From the NCBI GenBank assembly GCA_035967975.1, contig JAWQFQ010000029.1, forward strand, positions 1 through 64,000: a DNA stretch of 64,000 nt, read 5' to 3'. This DNA is from Scytonema sp035967975 (GTDB taxonomy: Bacteria > Cyanobacteriota > Cyanobacteriia > Cyanobacteriales > Nostocaceae). A model generated the notes under the pieces. The model made no database searches. It was not told the DNA's origin and worked only from the letters and a program-made list of their open reading frames with translations. The position numbers and the translations under genes are program-made. Of the stretch, positions 1 through 8,444 are shown one piece after another (position 1 is the first letter of the stretch; each line of letters starts with the position of its first letter).

Positions 1-342
1 GGTGTAGGGGTGTAAGGGTGTGGGGGTGTAGGGGCGAATGGTTGTTCGCCCTGACAATGACCGGGTGTCAGGGAAAATAGTGTTTATTTCATCCATAACG
101 AGTAGTGATTGCAACTCGTACATCTCTTTTTCCTCCGTCCCAGGAGCAGTTTTTTAATAACTCCCCTCCTATTATAAAATTACCCATTTCTGTCTTTACA
201 TTCTCTTGGCGCTCTTGGCGTCTTGGCGGTCCATTAATAAAAAAGTCTCTTAAAATACTATTTCTAAATTTTACTCTCCTAGAGACTAGCATTGCCTGTC
301 TCTTATGTTACAACAGAATAACTAAATAATCACTGAGTATAT
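1..342. repeat. Repeat-rich spacer at the window start
   Basis: The first 35 bases are a degenerate tandem of the G-rich unit GGTGTAGG. They are followed by a short inverted repeat reading GGGCGAA...TTCGCCC (about 31-51). Around 205-232 there is a run of CTTGGCG-type units, the cyanobacterial repeat related to the CGCAAAGACGCAAAGG family found elsewhere in this window. Small open frames on both strands here have no recognisable protein features. The spacer presumably also carries the promoter of the helicase gene, but no clear -10/-35 pair stands out. Confidence 0.5.
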
Positions 343-2442
343 ATGGTAACAAACAAACAAAAAGAAGCACTATTGCTTCTTCGCCAAGCGCTTGATAATC
401 CAACATCTGAGTTCCGTGTAGGACAATGGGAAGCAATAGAAGAGATTGTTGAGAGGCGATCGCGCTTATTAGTAGTCCAACGTACAGGTTGGGGTAAGAG
501 TGTAGTTTATTTTTTAGCCACTCGCTTATTACGCGATCGCAGTAGTGGTTGTACGCTTCTAATTTCACCATTGCTAGCTTTGATGCGAAACCAAATTGCA
601 GCCGCCCAACGTATTGGTATAAAAGCAGCTACCATCAACTCTAGCAATACAGACGAGTGGGAAATTGTACAAACCCAATTGTTAGCAGGAGAAGTAGACA
701 TTCTGCTCATTTCCCCAGAAAGATTAGCGAATGATGAATTTCGAGAAAAAATTCTTTTACCAATCTCTCAAAGAATAGGCTTATTTGTTGTTGATGAAGC
801 CCATTGTATTTCTGACTGGGGACATGATTTCCGCCCTGACTATAGGCGGATTGTGAGAGTTTTACAAGCACTTCCTGCGAATATTCCCGTCCTTGCTACC
901 ACTGCTACAGCTAACAATCGAGTGGTCAATGATATTGTGACTCAACTTGGGAAAAACTTACGTGTATTTAGAGGTTCTTTAACCAGACAAAGTTTACGAC
1001 TACAGAATATTTCTATCCCTAACCCAGCAGCACGAATGGCGTGGTTGGCTGAACACCTTCCTCATCTCCCTGGGAGTGGGATTATTTATACACTAACTGT
1101 AAAAGATGCTGAAAGAGTTGCTGATTGGTTAAAAATCCAAGGTATTTACGCCAAAGCATACCATAGCGAGATAGACAATTCTCTTCGGGAAGAATTAGAA
1201 GAACAACTCCTAAAAAATGAAATCAAAGCGTTAGTAGCAACAACAGCTTTAGGAATGGGTTTTGATAAACCAGATTTAGGATTTGTCATTCATTACCAAC
1301 GTCCTGGTTCTGTTGTACATTACTACCAACAGGTAGGACGAGCAGGTAGAGCAGTAGAAAAAGCTTATGGGATTCTTCTTAGTGGGAATGAAGACGATGA
1401 AATTACCAACTACTTTATTAAAACAGCTTTTCCTCCACAAGCGCATACACAACAGGTTTTAAATACTCTCAACCAAGCTGATGATGGTCTTTCTATCCCC
1501 CAGTTAGAACAAAAACTTAATCTTTCTAGAGGTCAAATTGATAAAGTTTTAAAACTGCTTTCCCTAGAATCTCCTGCACCAGTCACAAAAAGAGATTCAA
1601 GATGGTATGCAACACCAATAAATTATCAACCGAATGAAGAAACAATAAGAACAATAACACAAATCCGGCATCAAGAACAGGCTCAAATGTTGGCGTATAT
1701 GCAAAGTCAACAATGCCTAATGTCTTTTCTTGCAACAGAGTTAGACGATCCAAACCCAACTCCATGCGGTAAATGTGCTGTATGCTTGGGTAAACCTTTG
1801 TTACCAGAAACTTATTCACTCAATCTTGTCAATCAAGCAATTCAGTATCTACGTCGTAGTGACCAAATTCTTGAACCACGAAAAATGTGGATTCCGCAAG
1901 CATTTCCAACCTACGGTTTTTCTGGAAAAATTAAAGATAATTTAAGAGCAGAGGAAGGAAGAGCATTATCTCTGTGGGGTGATTCAGGTTGGGGAGATTT
2001 AGTCAAGCAGGGCAAATATCAGAACCATTATTTTGACGATACACTGGTTCAAGGTGCTTTTGAGATGATTCAACGTTGGCGACCTCAGCCCTTTCCCACT
2101 TGGGTGACTTGTGTTCCCTCTTTGAATCATTCAGAGCTTGTGCCGAACTTTGCTCAACGACTAGCTAAAACATTAGATATACCTTTCATGCCAATTGTAC
2201 GGAAAATTCGCCCAACTCAGTTGCAAAAACACATGAGCAACAGTTATCAACAAGCTAGGAATCTAGATGGTGCATTTGCGGTTGACGGTTGGGAGGGAAT
2301 GAGTGGTTCTGTCTTCCTAGTGGATGATATGGTTGATTCCCGTTGGACTTTCACTGTGATTGCAGCACTCTTACGCCGTGCTGGTAGTGGGCTGGTTTTT
2401 CCTTTAGCACTAGCGCTGAATACATTTAGTCAAAGCGATTAA
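343..2442 (+). CDS. RecQ-family DNA helicase fused to a ComF-like phosphoribosyltransferase domain
   Basis: This is a 699-residue superfamily-2 helicase expected to unwind DNA 3'-5' in the cytoplasm. Visible parts: Walker A RTGWGKS at about residues 47-53, the DEAH box at about 151-154 followed by the RecQ-typical CISDWGHDFRPDY, a second RecA-like domain up to about 370 ending in QVGRAGR, and a cysteine cluster CGKCAVC near 475-481 resembling the RecQ zinc-binding region. The last 180 residues are not HRDC. They look like a type I phosphoribosyltransferase, with VFLVDDMVDSRW at about 657-668 matching the PRPP loop of ComF-like proteins. The stop lies 6 bases before the DprA-like gene, so the two are almost certainly co-transcribed. 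The helicase assignment is firm; the PRTase fusion is inferred from that loop, and its substrate is unknown. Confidence 0.88.
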   Translation: MVTNKQKEALLLLRQALDNPTSEFRVGQWEAIEEIVERRSRLLVVQRTGWGKSVVYFLATRLLRDRSSGCTLLISPLLALMRNQIAAAQRIGIKAATINSSNTDEWEIVQTQLLAGEVDILLISPERLANDEFREKILLPISQRIGLFVVDEAHCISDWGHDFRPDYRRIVRVLQALPANIPVLATTATANNRVVNDIVTQLGKNLRVFRGSLTRQSLRLQNISIPNPAARMAWLAEHLPHLPGSGIIYTLTVKDAERVADWLKIQGIYAKAYHSEIDNSLREELEEQLLKNEIKALVATTALGMGFDKPDLGFVIHYQRPGSVVHYYQQVGRAGRAVEKAYGILLSGNEDDEITNYFIKTAFPPQAHTQQVLNTLNQADDGLSIPQLEQKLNLSRGQIDKVLKLLSLESPAPVTKRDSRWYATPINYQPNEETIRTITQIRHQEQAQMLAYMQSQQCLMSFLATELDDPNPTPCGKCAVCLGKPLLPETYSLNLVNQAIQYLRRSDQILEPRKMWIPQAFPTYGFSGKIKDNLRAEEGRALSLWGDSGWGDLVKQGKYQNHYFDDTLVQGAFEMIQRWRPQPFPTWVTCVPSLNHSELVPNFAQRLAKTLDIPFMPIVRKIRPTQLQKHMSNSYQQARNLDGAFAVDGWEGMSGSVFLVDDMVDSRWTFTVIAALLRRAGSGLVFPLALALNTFSQSD

Positions 2443-2448
2443 GAAATC

Positions 2449-3675
2449 ATGTCAAATCATGTGCTACCTCCAGATACTCAAGCTATTTTGTTGTTATGTG
2501 CTAGTTTCGGACAAAATCGTCAACTTGAACCCCAACCTCTAACCCTGAGTGAGTATAACTCTTTAACTGACTGGTTGCGGGACAATCAGATGCGTCCCGC
2601 AGATTTACTGGAACCAACGGCAAAAGACTTTTTAGAAAGAATAACTAACAGTAAACTGAACTCTGACAGGATAATCGCTTTACTGGAACGAGGTGGAATG
2701 CTGAGTTTAGCAGTAGAGAAGTGGACAAATCAGGGATTGTGGGTATTGGGAAGAGGGGACAGCAACTATCCAAAGCGTCTCAAGCAAAGATTAAGACATT
2801 CCGCTCCAGCAATTCTGTATGGGGTTGGCGATGTAGAGCTGCTTTCTAGGGGAGGATTGGCAATTGTTGGTTCTCGTGATGTGGATGATGAAACTCTTAG
2901 TTACACTCAAAGAGTGGCACAAACTTGCTGTGCTCATGACATACAGGTGATATCTGGAGGGGCGCGGGGAGTAGATCAAGCAGCTATGCTAGGTGCGATC
3001 GCAGCCGGGGGAACATCTGTTGGAGTGCTAGCAGATAGTTTGGCAAAGGCATCTGTCAATGGTAAGTATCGTTCTAGTATCAAGGAGGGTAAACTAACTT
3101 TGGTTTCAAGTTACGACCCTGAGGCAGGTTTTAATACTGGTAATGCAATGGGGCGAAATAAGTATATTTATTCCTTAGCAGATTACACTCTAGTTGTCAA
3201 TAGCTCAGCTGGTAAGGGCGGGACGTGGGCTGGTGCTGTGGAAGCTTTAGAACGGCTCAGGGATATCCCAGTTTTTGTGCGGATGTCTCCAAATGTACCA
3301 GAAGGAAATCAGCAATTGTATGACAAAGGGGCTAAAGCTTTTCCTGATGAGCCTTGGGATGCTTCATTTAGAGAACTTTTAGCGACAGCTGCATCCCAGG
3401 ATGAAACAGTACAGAGAACAGCAGTGAGCGCGATCGCAAAGGATTCGCCTCAAAACAATACACCAGACATCATATATGAAGCTGTCTTGCCATTCATCCT
3501 CAGTCATCTACAGCAGCCAAAAGATGTAAAATCTTTAGCTGAATCTCTCAAGGTTAGACAATCACAAATGCAGGATTGGTTAGATAAAGCTGTTGTCGAG
3601 GGTAAGGTGAGAAAAACAAACAAACCTGTGGCTTATGTGGTTAATCAATCAGTCGTTCAACTATCTATTTTATAG
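2449..3675 (+). CDS. DprA/Smf-like DNA-processing protein
   Basis: This 408-residue protein has a DprA-type Rossmann fold: AIVGSRDVDDETL, then ISGGARGVDQAA at about 168-179, and a later segment (GRNKYIYSLADYTLVV) typical of the nucleotide-binding core. A C-terminal winged-helix-like segment lies at about residues 345-395. Classical DprA loads RecA on incoming single-stranded DNA. This divergent member sits directly behind a RecQ-PRTase gene, so a role in a dedicated system acting on DNA or a nucleotide signal is as likely as natural transformation. The final 14 codons overlap a DUF6888-like reading frame in another phase, so the C-terminus may have been altered by recombination. A fragment of this gene (3361-3438) is duplicated at about 4098-4174. 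Confidence 0.82.
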   Translation: MSNHVLPPDTQAILLLCASFGQNRQLEPQPLTLSEYNSLTDWLRDNQMRPADLLEPTAKDFLERITNSKLNSDRIIALLERGGMLSLAVEKWTNQGLWVLGRGDSNYPKRLKQRLRHSAPAILYGVGDVELLSRGGLAIVGSRDVDDETLSYTQRVAQTCCAHDIQVISGGARGVDQAAMLGAIAAGGTSVGVLADSLAKASVNGKYRSSIKEGKLTLVSSYDPEAGFNTGNAMGRNKYIYSLADYTLVVNSSAGKGGTWAGAVEALERLRDIPVFVRMSPNVPEGNQQLYDKGAKAFPDEPWDASFRELLATAASQDETVQRTAVSAIAKDSPQNNTPDIIYEAVLPFILSHLQQPKDVKSLAESLKVRQSQMQDWLDKAVVEGKVRKTNKPVAYVVNQSVVQLSIL

Positions 3676-3775
3676 ATTTATAAATATAGATGAACGAACA
3701 AAAAATATTGTAATTCTTGCTGGTGAAGAAAACGAGATTATAATTTATCCAAATGGGAAGTGGAGATACGTATGA
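3635..3775 (+). CDS. Short DUF6888-like protein overlapping the dprA-like 3' end
   Basis: A 46-codon frame begins at ATG 3635 inside the end of the dprA-like gene and stops at TGA 3773-3775, overlapping the ATG of the next gene by the ATGA arrangement. The core INIDERTKNIVIL lines up with MTRYDERTNCIYMI of the DUF6888-like gene at 55768-55956, and the end (IIIYPNGKWRY) with its IDGRIKY. About a dozen N-terminal residues of the longer homologue are missing. The pairing with a DUF6887-type gene is repeated at 55605-55956, which makes this more than a chance frame. Function unknown; it may be a truncated remnant. Confidence 0.55.
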   Translation: MWLINQSFNYLFYRFINIDERTKNIVILAGEENEIIIYPNGKWRYV

Positions 3776-3984
3776 ATAAACCAGATTTTACAACAATGCC
3801 CCGTGCTGAATTGCGGCAATATATTCTCGACCATAGAGAAGATGATGAAGCCTTTCAAATCTATTTAGATAGATTTACTTCTGAAGATGCTATCATCTTC
3901 TCAGCCCCACAGTCTATTGAGGACTTAGAAAACTTTCCAGAGTTGCATAGGCAGAACTTAGAGAGGTTACGCAAGCAAGCTTAA
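3772..3984 (+). CDS. Small DUF6887-type protein
   Basis: A 70-residue acidic protein with MPRAELRQYILDHREDDEAF near the N-terminus and a C-terminal segment with PELHRQNLERL. The motif (M)SRAELRDYVRQNPQDTEAF in the gene at 55605-55787 is clearly related, so the family occurs twice in this window. I prefer ATG 3772 over the in-frame GTG 3760, because the upstream DUF6888-like frame ends exactly at this ATG (ATGA overlap) and the conserved block starts soon after. These pairs are common in cyanobacteria and have the size and overlap of toxin-antitoxin genes, but no activity is known to me. Confidence 0.7.
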   Translation: MNKPDFTTMPRAELRQYILDHREDDEAFQIYLDRFTSEDAIIFSAPQSIEDLENFPELHRQNLERLRKQA

Positions 3985-4174
3985 CTACTCCCTTCGGTGA
4001 TCTAAGATTACCTAAATTTCTTTAACTCTCACCTCTGTGTTCTCTGAGCCTGGAGCGGTTTTTACATAGGTAATCTTAGGCGCACCAAAGGGAGTAAGCT
4101 TCATTCAGAGCACTTTTAGTGACAGCTGCATCCCAGGATGAAACAGAACAGAGAATAACAGTGAGAGCGATCGC

Positions 4175-4327
4175 ATTCCTCCTGAGCAAATTATTCAAGA
4201 CTTGCAAGCTTTTGCTCCTTGGGATGTGGATGTTGTTACTCTAAGTGGAAGTGGTGAACCTACTTTGGCATTAAACTTAGGAGACTATAACGATCAGTCA
4301 GTAACTTATAAAATAATTTGTTTGTAG
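4175..4327 (+). pseudogene. Fragment of a radical SAM protein gene
   Basis: A 50-codon open stretch without a start reads IPPEQIIQDLQAF, then VVTLSGSGEPTLALNLG, before stopping at TAG 4325. The TLSGSGEPTL block is characteristic of cyanobacterial radical SAM proteins of the COG0731-like group. Both the N-terminal cluster-binding part and the C-terminus are missing. The fragment is joined directly to the duplicated dprA piece, which points to illegitimate recombination. Confidence 0.6.
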
Positions 4328-4346
4328 TTGCGCTTTAGCGCATGCA
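4324..4346 (+). repeat. GCGCTTTAGCGC hairpin repeat, copy 1
   Basis: Sequence GTAGTTGCGCTTTAGCGCAT plus GCA forms a short hairpin. The same unit occurs at 30382-30404, 45608-45630 and, inverted with one extra base, at 56363-56386. Copies 1 and 2 also share the AAAATAATTTGTT sequence directly upstream, so the repeat is longer than the hairpin. Confidence 0.75.
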
Positions 4347-4580
4347 TAGCATTGCTCAACATTTGTGAACTTGGACTTGTATTTTACACCATAACTCGGT
4401 TTGGAACCTTACAGCAGTTTTCACCTAAATGAACCACACCGTTTGTAAGGGCGAACGGCCGTTCGCCCCTACAACTGTGGTCTATTTACCTGAAAATGGC
4501 TGTAATTCGCATTTCATTATATAATCAGTCATAGGATTTTTTGTACATACATTAACCCGTCAAACACAGATTAAATACCT

Positions 4581-5438
4581 ATGGCTAAAATTGTAGGTGT
4601 TCATGGAATTAACCAGGAATTTAGAGGTAGCAATACAATCGAAGCCCAATGGTTACCAGCACTCAAAGATGGTTTGGAACGTGCTGGGGCTAAATTAGAG
4701 TCTGAGCAAGAATTTCGCTGTGCATTTTACGGAGATCTGTTCAGGGGTCGTCCGAAGGGAGGAACTGGAATACCTAATTATGATGCCAGCGATATTGAGT
4801 CAGATTGGGAGAAGGAACTCCTTTTTCAATGGTGGGAAGAAGCGGCAAAAGTAGAAGACGGTATTAGAGGCCCAAGTGAGTCATCAGGAGAAAAAGCAAC
4901 ACCCGGATTCGTTCAAAAGGCTCTAAGAGCCTTAAGTAATTCCACGTATTTTGGTGGTGTTACCGAGAGTATCGTAATTTTCCATCTCAAACAAGTTCGC
5001 AATTACTTATATAAGCAGGATTTAAGACAGCAGATTCGAGACCGAGTTGTACAGGCTGTTGATGAAGATACCCGCGTACTTGTGGGTCATTCTTTAGGGT
5101 CAATTGTTTGTTATGAAACCTTATGTCAGCATCCAGAATGGTCTGTCAAAGTTTTTGTGACTCTGGGTTCCCCCTTGGGAATAAGACGGTTGATTTTTGA
5201 CCGACTAGAACCAGCGCCCCAAGATAATTTAGGTCAGTGGCCGGGGAGTGTAGAAAAGTGGATCAATATTGCTGATCGGGGAGATGTTGTTGCTCTGGAA
5301 AAACAGCTAAACCCTTTATTTGATAGATATGTGGAAGACAAGCTAGTTGATAACGGTGTTAATGCTCACGATGCAAGTCGTTATTTCACAGCAGCCGAAA
5401 CAGGAGAAGCAATTAAGTTGGGTCTGATTGATGAATGA
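4581..5438 (+). CDS. Alpha/beta-hydrolase (lipase/esterase-like), first gene of the VMAP operon
   Basis: A 285-residue protein starting KIVGVHGINQ, the usual first strand and oxyanion region of alpha/beta hydrolases. The nucleophile elbow GHSLGS places Ser171 as catalytic. TLGSPLGI follows, and the probable catalytic His263 is in NAHDASRYF, with an Asp in NIADRGDVV as the third triad member. No signal peptide or membrane segment is evident, so it is probably cytoplasmic. It is 9 bases from the caspase-VMAP gene, so it belongs to that operon and could act as an extra effector (lipid or ester hydrolysis) or accessory of the conflict module. Substrate unknown. Confidence 0.8.
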   Translation: MAKIVGVHGINQEFRGSNTIEAQWLPALKDGLERAGAKLESEQEFRCAFYGDLFRGRPKGGTGIPNYDASDIESDWEKELLFQWWEEAAKVEDGIRGPSESSGEKATPGFVQKALRALSNSTYFGGVTESIVIFHLKQVRNYLYKQDLRQQIRDRVVQAVDEDTRVLVGHSLGSIVCYETLCQHPEWSVKVFVTLGSPLGIRRLIFDRLEPAPQDNLGQWPGSVEKWINIADRGDVVALEKQLNPLFDRYVEDKLVDNGVNAHDASRYFTAAETGEAIKLGLIDE

Positions 5439-5447
5439 GCGAGCAAT

Positions 5448-7331
5448 ATGGATGGAAAAACTCGATATTATCTAATTGCTTGTGGAACAAGTGAATATTT
5501 GGAGAACGAGTATAATGGATTACCTAGTGTTAATACAGATATAGAAACGGTAGTCAACCTATTTACTCAAGATTTCGGTTATGAGCAGGTTTTGAAAGAC
5601 TTGCAATCTAATCCGAAAGCTGAGGCGCTCAAAAAACAATTTGCTGATTGGCTTCAAAATAAAGATCGGTGCGAAACTGATATTGTAATTTTCTACTATT
5701 CTGGTCATGGGGATTATCTGCCAGGAGATGAACATTACCTGGTAATGAAAGATACCATTATTGACCAAATTGGAACGACCGTTTTACTCACAAAAGATTT
5801 AGTCCGCCCTCTAATTAATAAGGGAGTAAAAATATCCCAAATTCTTTATATTATCGATACTTGTCATTCAGGAGCTGGTGCAATAAATGTTACGAATTTT
5901 GCCCTAAACGTAATTCAGCAATATCAACCAGTCGAAAAGAAGACGAATATTGCCGTTCATGCTATTGCTGCCTGTCGTGCGAAGCAAACAGCAAACGAAG
6001 GTGTATTCTCCAATGTACTTGCAAAAGCAGTTAAGAAATTGTCTGAGAATGTGGGTTTACAGACTCTGGGGTATATCAATCTAGATCAGCTAGTAGACGA
6101 GATTAAACAAAATAATCCTTCTGAAGAGCAACACGTTCAATATAGCATTGCGGGAACTGAGACTTCGGCTAAATTTCTTCCTATTTTACCTAAGACTTTG
6201 CAGACATGGGAAAAGAAACGCCAGGAATTTATAAACACCCTCTCAGACATTTTAAAGAATTCACTTGAAGAGAATTTGTTTTTTATCAATTCATTTCTTT
6301 TAAGTAGCAAATTTCTTGAAGAATTTATCTTAGATCAGCAAGACCTCAAAGATAAATTAAAAGATTTATCAATTAAACCAGTGTCAGATGGAATTTGCCC
6401 ACTGATTGCCTGTTCAGAATGGTGTAGGCAAAGATTCTGCGATCGCGATGATAGAAGAGACAATTCAAGCCTTGACAAAAAAATTAAACAATGGCAAGAA
6501 AGCATCTCTGAATATAGAAAAGGAGTGGAATTAGATAAAATTAAAGAGTTTGTAAAAAAAATATTTGAGGAGAAATTTAAACCTTTGATTCAGGAAGAGA
6601 ATTTGAGGATTCAAATTGAAATCGAGCCTAAAGTAGATAGCGAGAAAAATACAGGTCTACTAACTAAATTGTTTCTTTTGAATATGAATCTTTGGATTGA
6701 AAGTCAAAAATTACCATTGGGTAGGTTTGCAGAGAATGTGTTGTTGGAACTACAGAGTAATAGCTTGCGAAGGTGCCTAGAAAAAGAAGATTTTCTGTCA
6801 GCTTTGATTCGCAAAGCACGCTATAGTTTACCAGAAATAGCACAACTTACAATTGAAATTTTTCTGCCGTTGTCTTCTTATCAAGAGTCTTTAGAAAGAA
6901 TTTGTTTCAACTATGGCAGAAAAAGAAAACCATTGGGGCAGGAGTACCCAATTTTTATCAACTCATTTGAACGATATTTCGATCAAGATTTTCGTGAAAT
7001 TCGTGATGAGATTTTCGAGAAGAAAAAAGTATTATGGCGTAATAATGACCCAGACTCCGAAATTTACTACATCGGCACAGAACCATCACAATCAGATTTA
7101 GAAAAAATTGAAGAAACCAAAGCGATCGCAGTCTGGAGTCGAAATAAGAGCAAACCTCTTGTTGAAGGGGACGAAGGTCATATAAAAATATCAGAGTGGA
7201 GGGATTGGCGTCACAAAGTACATGAATTACGCAAAAAAGAAGAAGACCGAGAAATAACACTTTTCTGGGATGATTTATATCCCAAGCCTTCTCGACGCTG
7301 TAGACCTTTAAACACTAAAGTGGTGGAATAA
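5448..7331 (+). CDS. Caspase-like protease with a VMAP-type C-terminal region
   Basis: The 627-residue protein begins with a peptidase C14 domain: RYYLIACGTSEYL at the N-terminus, catalytic His87 in YYSGHGD and catalytic Cys139 in IIDTCHSGAG. The central part is helical and charged. The C-terminal third has features of VMAP proteins (vWA-MoxR-associated proteins): IEIFLPLSSYQ at about 469-479 and a closing LFWDDLYP at about 605-612. In known VMAP systems this protein carries the effector, here a caspase, and is paired with a MoxR ATPase and a vWA protein, which are exactly the next two genes. The likely role is activated proteolysis leading to dormancy or death of an infected cell; this is inferred from the family and the operon. 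Confidence 0.85.
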   Translation: MDGKTRYYLIACGTSEYLENEYNGLPSVNTDIETVVNLFTQDFGYEQVLKDLQSNPKAEALKKQFADWLQNKDRCETDIVIFYYSGHGDYLPGDEHYLVMKDTIIDQIGTTVLLTKDLVRPLINKGVKISQILYIIDTCHSGAGAINVTNFALNVIQQYQPVEKKTNIAVHAIAACRAKQTANEGVFSNVLAKAVKKLSENVGLQTLGYINLDQLVDEIKQNNPSEEQHVQYSIAGTETSAKFLPILPKTLQTWEKKRQEFINTLSDILKNSLEENLFFINSFLLSSKFLEEFILDQQDLKDKLKDLSIKPVSDGICPLIACSEWCRQRFCDRDDRRDNSSLDKKIKQWQESISEYRKGVELDKIKEFVKKIFEEKFKPLIQEENLRIQIEIEPKVDSEKNTGLLTKLFLLNMNLWIESQKLPLGRFAENVLLELQSNSLRRCLEKEDFLSALIRKARYSLPEIAQLTIEIFLPLSSYQESLERICFNYGRKRKPLGQEYPIFINSFERYFDQDFREIRDEIFEKKKVLWRNNDPDSEIYYIGTEPSQSDLEKIEETKAIAVWSRNKSKPLVEGDEGHIKISEWRDWRHKVHELRKKEEDREITLFWDDLYPKPSRRCRPLNTKVVE

Positions 7332-7332
7332 A

Positions 7333-8430
7333 ATGCCGAACGACCAAACACCTGAAGAGAAGGATCTTCGCATTTACCGTGGCTTGACCCTGAGTGCTGA
7401 TAACTTGCCAACTCCAGAAGAGCAGCAACAGCATTTGGATCGCATCCCACCCCCTCCACCTTGGCGAACCTTTGGTCTGTCAGTCGAAGATTGGAACAAA
7501 GAAGCGAAGTCAAAAAACAGCCAACAAAGCACAGGCGAAATCGACCCACGGGCGTTGGAGTTTGTTGCCAGCAAGGAAGCGGTAGAATTAGTTAATGCTG
7601 CATTGTGTTTGCGCCGCCCTTTGCTAATTGAGGGAAATCCAGGTTCTGGAAAGACATCCTTGGCTTATGCGGTGGCGTATGAACTAGGGCTGCCAGGACC
7701 TTATCGCTGGTCAATCGTTTCTCGCACTACTTTAAAGGATGGACTGTATGCCTACGATGCTATTGGGCGACTGCAAGAAACCTCCCTACTCAGGCAAAAA
7801 GTCGGTGAGAATGGTGAGATTACAGAACCTGACGTTGGCAAATATTTGAGGTTGGGACCGATGGGTATGGCATTTCATCAGTCTCGACCAGGCAGACCGG
7901 CTGTGCTGCTTATTGACGAGATTGATAAGAGTGATATTGATATGCCCAACGATCTGTTGCATATTTTTGAGGAAGGATTTTTTGAAATACCAGAACTGGC
8001 TCGCTTAGAAAAAGAGTCTCAAGAGGTGCTTCCTTATCGCCGTCAACGGGATGATAGTGATGCCAAAATTCCTATCGAAAAAGGGTTTGTGCAATGTCAA
8101 GAGTTTCCCTTAGTATTTATGACCAGTAATGAAGCACGAGAGTTTCCACCAGCTTTTCTGCGCCGATGTTTGCGCCTATCTCTCAAACAACCTGATACGG
8201 AGGATGGCTTCTATCAAATTTTAGAGAAGCGGTTCGATTCCGAGCATCTAAAACAATTGGATGAGCCAGCTAGGAGATTAATTAAAAATTTTCTAGATCG
8301 CATTCAGAAGAAAGATGCAAAATTAGCGACCGACCAATTGTTAAATGCCGTCTATCTCTTACTGCAAGGTGACAACCTCACCCAAGAGCATCGTCAATTT
8401 TTGTTGGATACTATCTTTAAACCGCTATGA
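7333..8430 (+). CDS. MoxR-family AAA+ ATPase
   Basis: A 365-residue AAA+ protein with Walker A GNPGSGKT at 101-108, Walker B VLLIDEIDK with Asp195-Glu196, and a sensor-1/arginine-finger region (MTSNEAREFPPAFLRRC). It starts one base after the caspase-VMAP stop and ends 14 bases before the vWA gene, so translation is tightly coupled. MoxR ATPases remodel partner proteins together with vWA proteins; here the partner is the downstream vWA-HTH-FGE protein. A second, shorter MoxR gene is at 49447-50385. Confidence 0.92.
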   Translation: MPNDQTPEEKDLRIYRGLTLSADNLPTPEEQQQHLDRIPPPPPWRTFGLSVEDWNKEAKSKNSQQSTGEIDPRALEFVASKEAVELVNAALCLRRPLLIEGNPGSGKTSLAYAVAYELGLPGPYRWSIVSRTTLKDGLYAYDAIGRLQETSLLRQKVGENGEITEPDVGKYLRLGPMGMAFHQSRPGRPAVLLIDEIDKSDIDMPNDLLHIFEEGFFEIPELARLEKESQEVLPYRRQRDDSDAKIPIEKGFVQCQEFPLVFMTSNEAREFPPAFLRRCLRLSLKQPDTEDGFYQILEKRFDSEHLKQLDEPARRLIKNFLDRIQKKDAKLATDQLLNAVYLLLQGDNLTQEHRQFLLDTIFKPL

Positions 8431-8444
8431 GGTAGAAAGGGGAA

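Larger units (their letters stand above)
3985..4580. other. Relic-filled spacer before the caspase/MoxR operon
   Basis: This spacer holds a duplicated scrap of the dprA-like gene (about 4098-4174), a radical-SAM gene fragment (4175-4327), one copy of the GCGCTTTAGCGC hairpin repeat (4324-4346) and a palindrome GGGCGAACGGCCGTTCGCCC at about 4450-4469. The last roughly 80 bases before 4581 are AT-rich and presumably contain the promoter of the operon that follows; no clear promoter hexamers could be assigned. Confidence 0.6.

Noticed and set aside
105..329. Overlapping open frames on both strands in the first spacer
   Set aside because: They lie in repeat sequence, one antisense to the other, with no conserved features.
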